NCBI GenBank assembly: GCA_020629375.1
Contig: JAHDDK010000004.1
Location: 19,849-73,791 of the forward strand
Length of the DNA: 53,943 bases
Reading direction: 5' to 3'
Origin: Acidimicrobiales bacterium
Lineage (GTDB): Bacteria; Actinomycetota; Acidimicrobiia; Acidimicrobiales; SHLQ01
In this document: in pieces, positions 52,401 through 53,943 of the stretch
How positions within the stretch are numbered: position 1 is the stretch's first letter
Layout of the letters: every line of letters starts with the position of its first letter
Position numbers and translations under genes: made by a program
The notes under the pieces: model-generated
What the model was told of the DNA's origin: nothing
The model's database searches: none
What the model saw: only the letters and a program-made list of their open reading frames with translations

Positions 52401-53864
52401 GTGACTGAGCCGACCACGCCCGCCTCGACCGACCCCGAATGGATCCGGGGCCTCGTGGCGCGTGCCTTGCTGGCAGCCGAAGAGGACGACGCTCCGGCCG
52501 ACGACGTCACCTCCGGCACTCCATCAACAGTCTCGGCGCCACCGCCGAACGCTTCGTTGGCCGAAGCACTGCTCGGCGGGCATGTTGCGTCACCGGACCT
52601 CTCGACGCGTGACGAGCGCGCACCCATCCCCGACACCGCACTGCCGAACCTCGCCACGACTGTTCCCGCGGCCCCTTTGGTCGACTACCCCGATATCGAC
52701 GAGATCGCCGCAGAACCCGAGGTAAGCCACGCAGAGACGATCACTGGGCAGGTCGGGACCGGAGAGGTCGTCGCCGGGGCTCCATCCCTGCAGACCGGGG
52801 TCGTTGAGGCGTCGGTCGTCGAGGCGACCGTCGTCGTCGAACCAGCCGTCGTCGAACCAGCCGTCGTCGAACCAGGCGTCGTCGAGGCGACCATCGTCGA
52901 ACCAGCCGTCGTCGAACGACACTCACCGGAGCCGTACGGCGATCGGATCGCTCCTCCAGCGACACGCACGCCACCGGTGCCAGATGCGCCCGAACCCGAT
53001 CTGCCAAGCCGAGCCGCCACCACGCCGACGCCGCTCACCGAGTCCATCCCGGCCCGAGTGCCCGGTGACACCGGCACCGGATCTCCCGCGCCCGCCGACC
53101 GATGGTGGGCCCGCGGTGGCATCGCCAACCCACCGCAAATCGGCGCCCTCCTCGACGACCCAGTCGACGGGATCGAAACCAGCGACAACGAGCTCCTCAA
53201 CGACGCAGTCATGGTCGAAGAGGACGCGACCACCGAGGGCTACCGAAGCTCTGACCTGCGAACCATCCTCGAATGGCTGGCTGTGATCGCGTCAGCGCTC
53301 GTCGTCGCGCTGATCATCAAGGCATTCGTGCTCCAAGCGTTTTGGATTCCGAGCGAATCCATGGAAACGACGGTAAATCGTGGCGACCGAATCCTTGTCA
53401 ACAAGCTCAGTTACCGGCTGCACGACGTTCGACGTGGTGACCTCGTCGTCTTCGAGAAGCTGCCCGGAACGCCGGGCGACACCAAAGACCTGATCAAGCG
53501 AGCCATCGCCCTCCCGGGTGAAACCATCGAGATCCGATCAGACGGCCGGATCTGGATCTGGGGACCCGGGGACGGCCCCGACGACGCCCTCCGACTCGAA
53601 GAGCCGTATCTCGACCCCCAGAACGCACTCCTGGCGATACCTTCCACGGCCGACGCGCTCGCCACCGACATCTGGGACGAAGCCTGCGTCAATCAACCAC
53701 GTACGCCGGGACGATGCACACTCGCCGACGACCAGTACTTCATGATGGGCGACAATCGCAACCAATCGAGCGACTCCCGCTTCTTCGGCCCCGTCCCCGA
53801 AGCCAACATCATCGGACGAGCCTTCTTCCGGATCTGGCCGCTCGGAGACATCTCCACGCTGTAA
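52401..53864 (+). CDS. lepB: Signal peptidase I (second copy) with long N-terminal extension
   Basis: A 487-residue signal peptidase. Residues 1-280 are a cytoplasmic, acidic, Pro/Ala-rich extension with a VVEPA-type repeat at about 133-173. The C-terminal 205 residues are the catalytic unit: membrane helix TILEWLAVIASALVVALIIKAFV, Ser320 in SESMETTV (Thr replaces the usual Pro of SMxPT), LIKRAIALPGETIE and GDNRNQSSDSR. Long stretches are identical to the first copy (for example LHDVRRGDLVVFEKLPGTPG), so this is a tandem duplication. GTG 52401 has AGGAG 4 nt upstream. An 81-bp gap separates the two copies. Confidence 0.94.
   Translation: MTEPTTPASTDPEWIRGLVARALLAAEEDDAPADDVTSGTPSTVSAPPPNASLAEALLGGHVASPDLSTRDERAPIPDTALPNLATTVPAAPLVDYPDIDEIAAEPEVSHAETITGQVGTGEVVAGAPSLQTGVVEASVVEATVVVEPAVVEPAVVEPGVVEATIVEPAVVERHSPEPYGDRIAPPATRTPPVPDAPEPDLPSRAATTPTPLTESIPARVPGDTGTGSPAPADRWWARGGIANPPQIGALLDDPVDGIETSDNELLNDAVMVEEDATTEGYRSSDLRTILEWLAVIASALVVALIIKAFVLQAFWIPSESMETTVNRGDRILVNKLSYRLHDVRRGDLVVFEKLPGTPGDTKDLIKRAIALPGETIEIRSDGRIWIWGPGDGPDDALRLEEPYLDPQNALLAIPSTADALATDIWDEACVNQPRTPGRCTLADDQYFMMGDNRNQSSDSRFFGPVPEANIIGRAFFRIWPLGDISTL
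52797..52919 (+). repeat. 15-bp in-frame repeats in the second lepB
   Basis: Units of GTCGTCGAACCAGCC and variants, about eight copies, encode VVEPA, VVEPG and VVEAT pentapeptides. They lie in the cytoplasmic extension and keep the frame. Confidence 0.85.
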
Positions 53865-53943
53865 CACGCCGCAGGCAAGCTGCGGATCACACGCCGCAGG
53901 CAAGCTGCGGATCACACGCCGCAGGCAAGCTGCGGATCACACG
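53865..53943. repeat. 25-bp hairpin tandem repeat running off the window
   Basis: Three full copies of a 25-bp unit (period points 53868, 53893, 53918, 53943) start immediately after the lepB stop. Each unit contains CCGCAG-GCAAG-CTGCGG, a 6-bp stem with a 5-nt loop. The array continues beyond the last base. It may act as a string of terminators or as an unstable intergenic repeat. It is unrelated in sequence to the 55-bp array at the other end. Confidence 0.95.

Noticed and set aside
1..53943. tRNA or rRNA genes, riboswitches, insertion sequences
   Set aside because: None recognised by eye on either strand; a covariance-model scan (tRNA and Rfam) would settle this.

Overview
This is a GC-rich actinobacterial chromosome segment that is almost fully coding. 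A Pup-proteasome locus, a fused F420 gene (fbiC), a DUF3151 protein and a CvnABCD conservon point firmly to Actinomycetota. I infer an Acidimicrobiia-type (Ilumatobacter-like) bacterium, but sequence reading alone cannot prove the class. No rRNA, tRNA, CRISPR array, phage or insertion sequence was seen.

Layout. 1-300: a 55-bp tandem repeat and a terminator. 0.3-7.6 kb: membrane pyrophosphatase (minus), then a folate cyclo-ligase and a K+ uptake set of TrkA plus two different TrkH-type subunits. 7.7-15.3 kb: M18 aminopeptidase (minus) divergent from glutamate synthase gltBD. 15.4-20 kb: a complete conservon (kinase-like sensor, roadblock, DUF742, small GTPase). 20-26.7 kb: housekeeping and small genes (59-residue zinc ribbon, GDPD, pyruvate kinase, DUF3151, MobA, rhodanese, RNase D, three poorly known proteins). 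26.7-36.1 kb: a minus-strand block of LOG protein, fbiC with an HxlR regulator and a perfect 13-bp palindromic operator, transaldolase, transketolase, FIST protein, an unknown and a desaturase. 36.2-41.6 kb: plus-strand dacB, a stand-alone Lon N-domain protein, three envelope or unknown genes, then a ThiS-like sulfur carrier, a TtuA-like tRNA thiolase and TrmI. 41.6-51.6 kb: PPOX protein and ferredoxin (minus), then mpa-dop-pup-prcB-prcA-HTH-pafA-pafB-pafC. 51.6-53.9 kb: two tandem signal peptidases and a 25-bp hairpin repeat running off the window.

Main points of interest. (1) A ttuB-ttuA-trmI cluster looks like one module for the T-loop pair s2T54/m1A58 of tRNA. Its ubiquitin-like carrier ends Gly-Gly-Asp-Val, so it needs trimming, and it lies about 3 kb upstream of the Pup-proteasome genes. 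(2) fbiC is co-transcribed with an HxlR regulator behind a palindrome that fills the -35/-10 region. (3) Many starts carry TANNNT 6-8 nt upstream and no Shine-Dalgarno sequence, a leaderless-mRNA signature that resolves several starts. (4) An unrecognised HTH protein sits between prcA and pafA. (5) Both window ends lie in tandem repeats.
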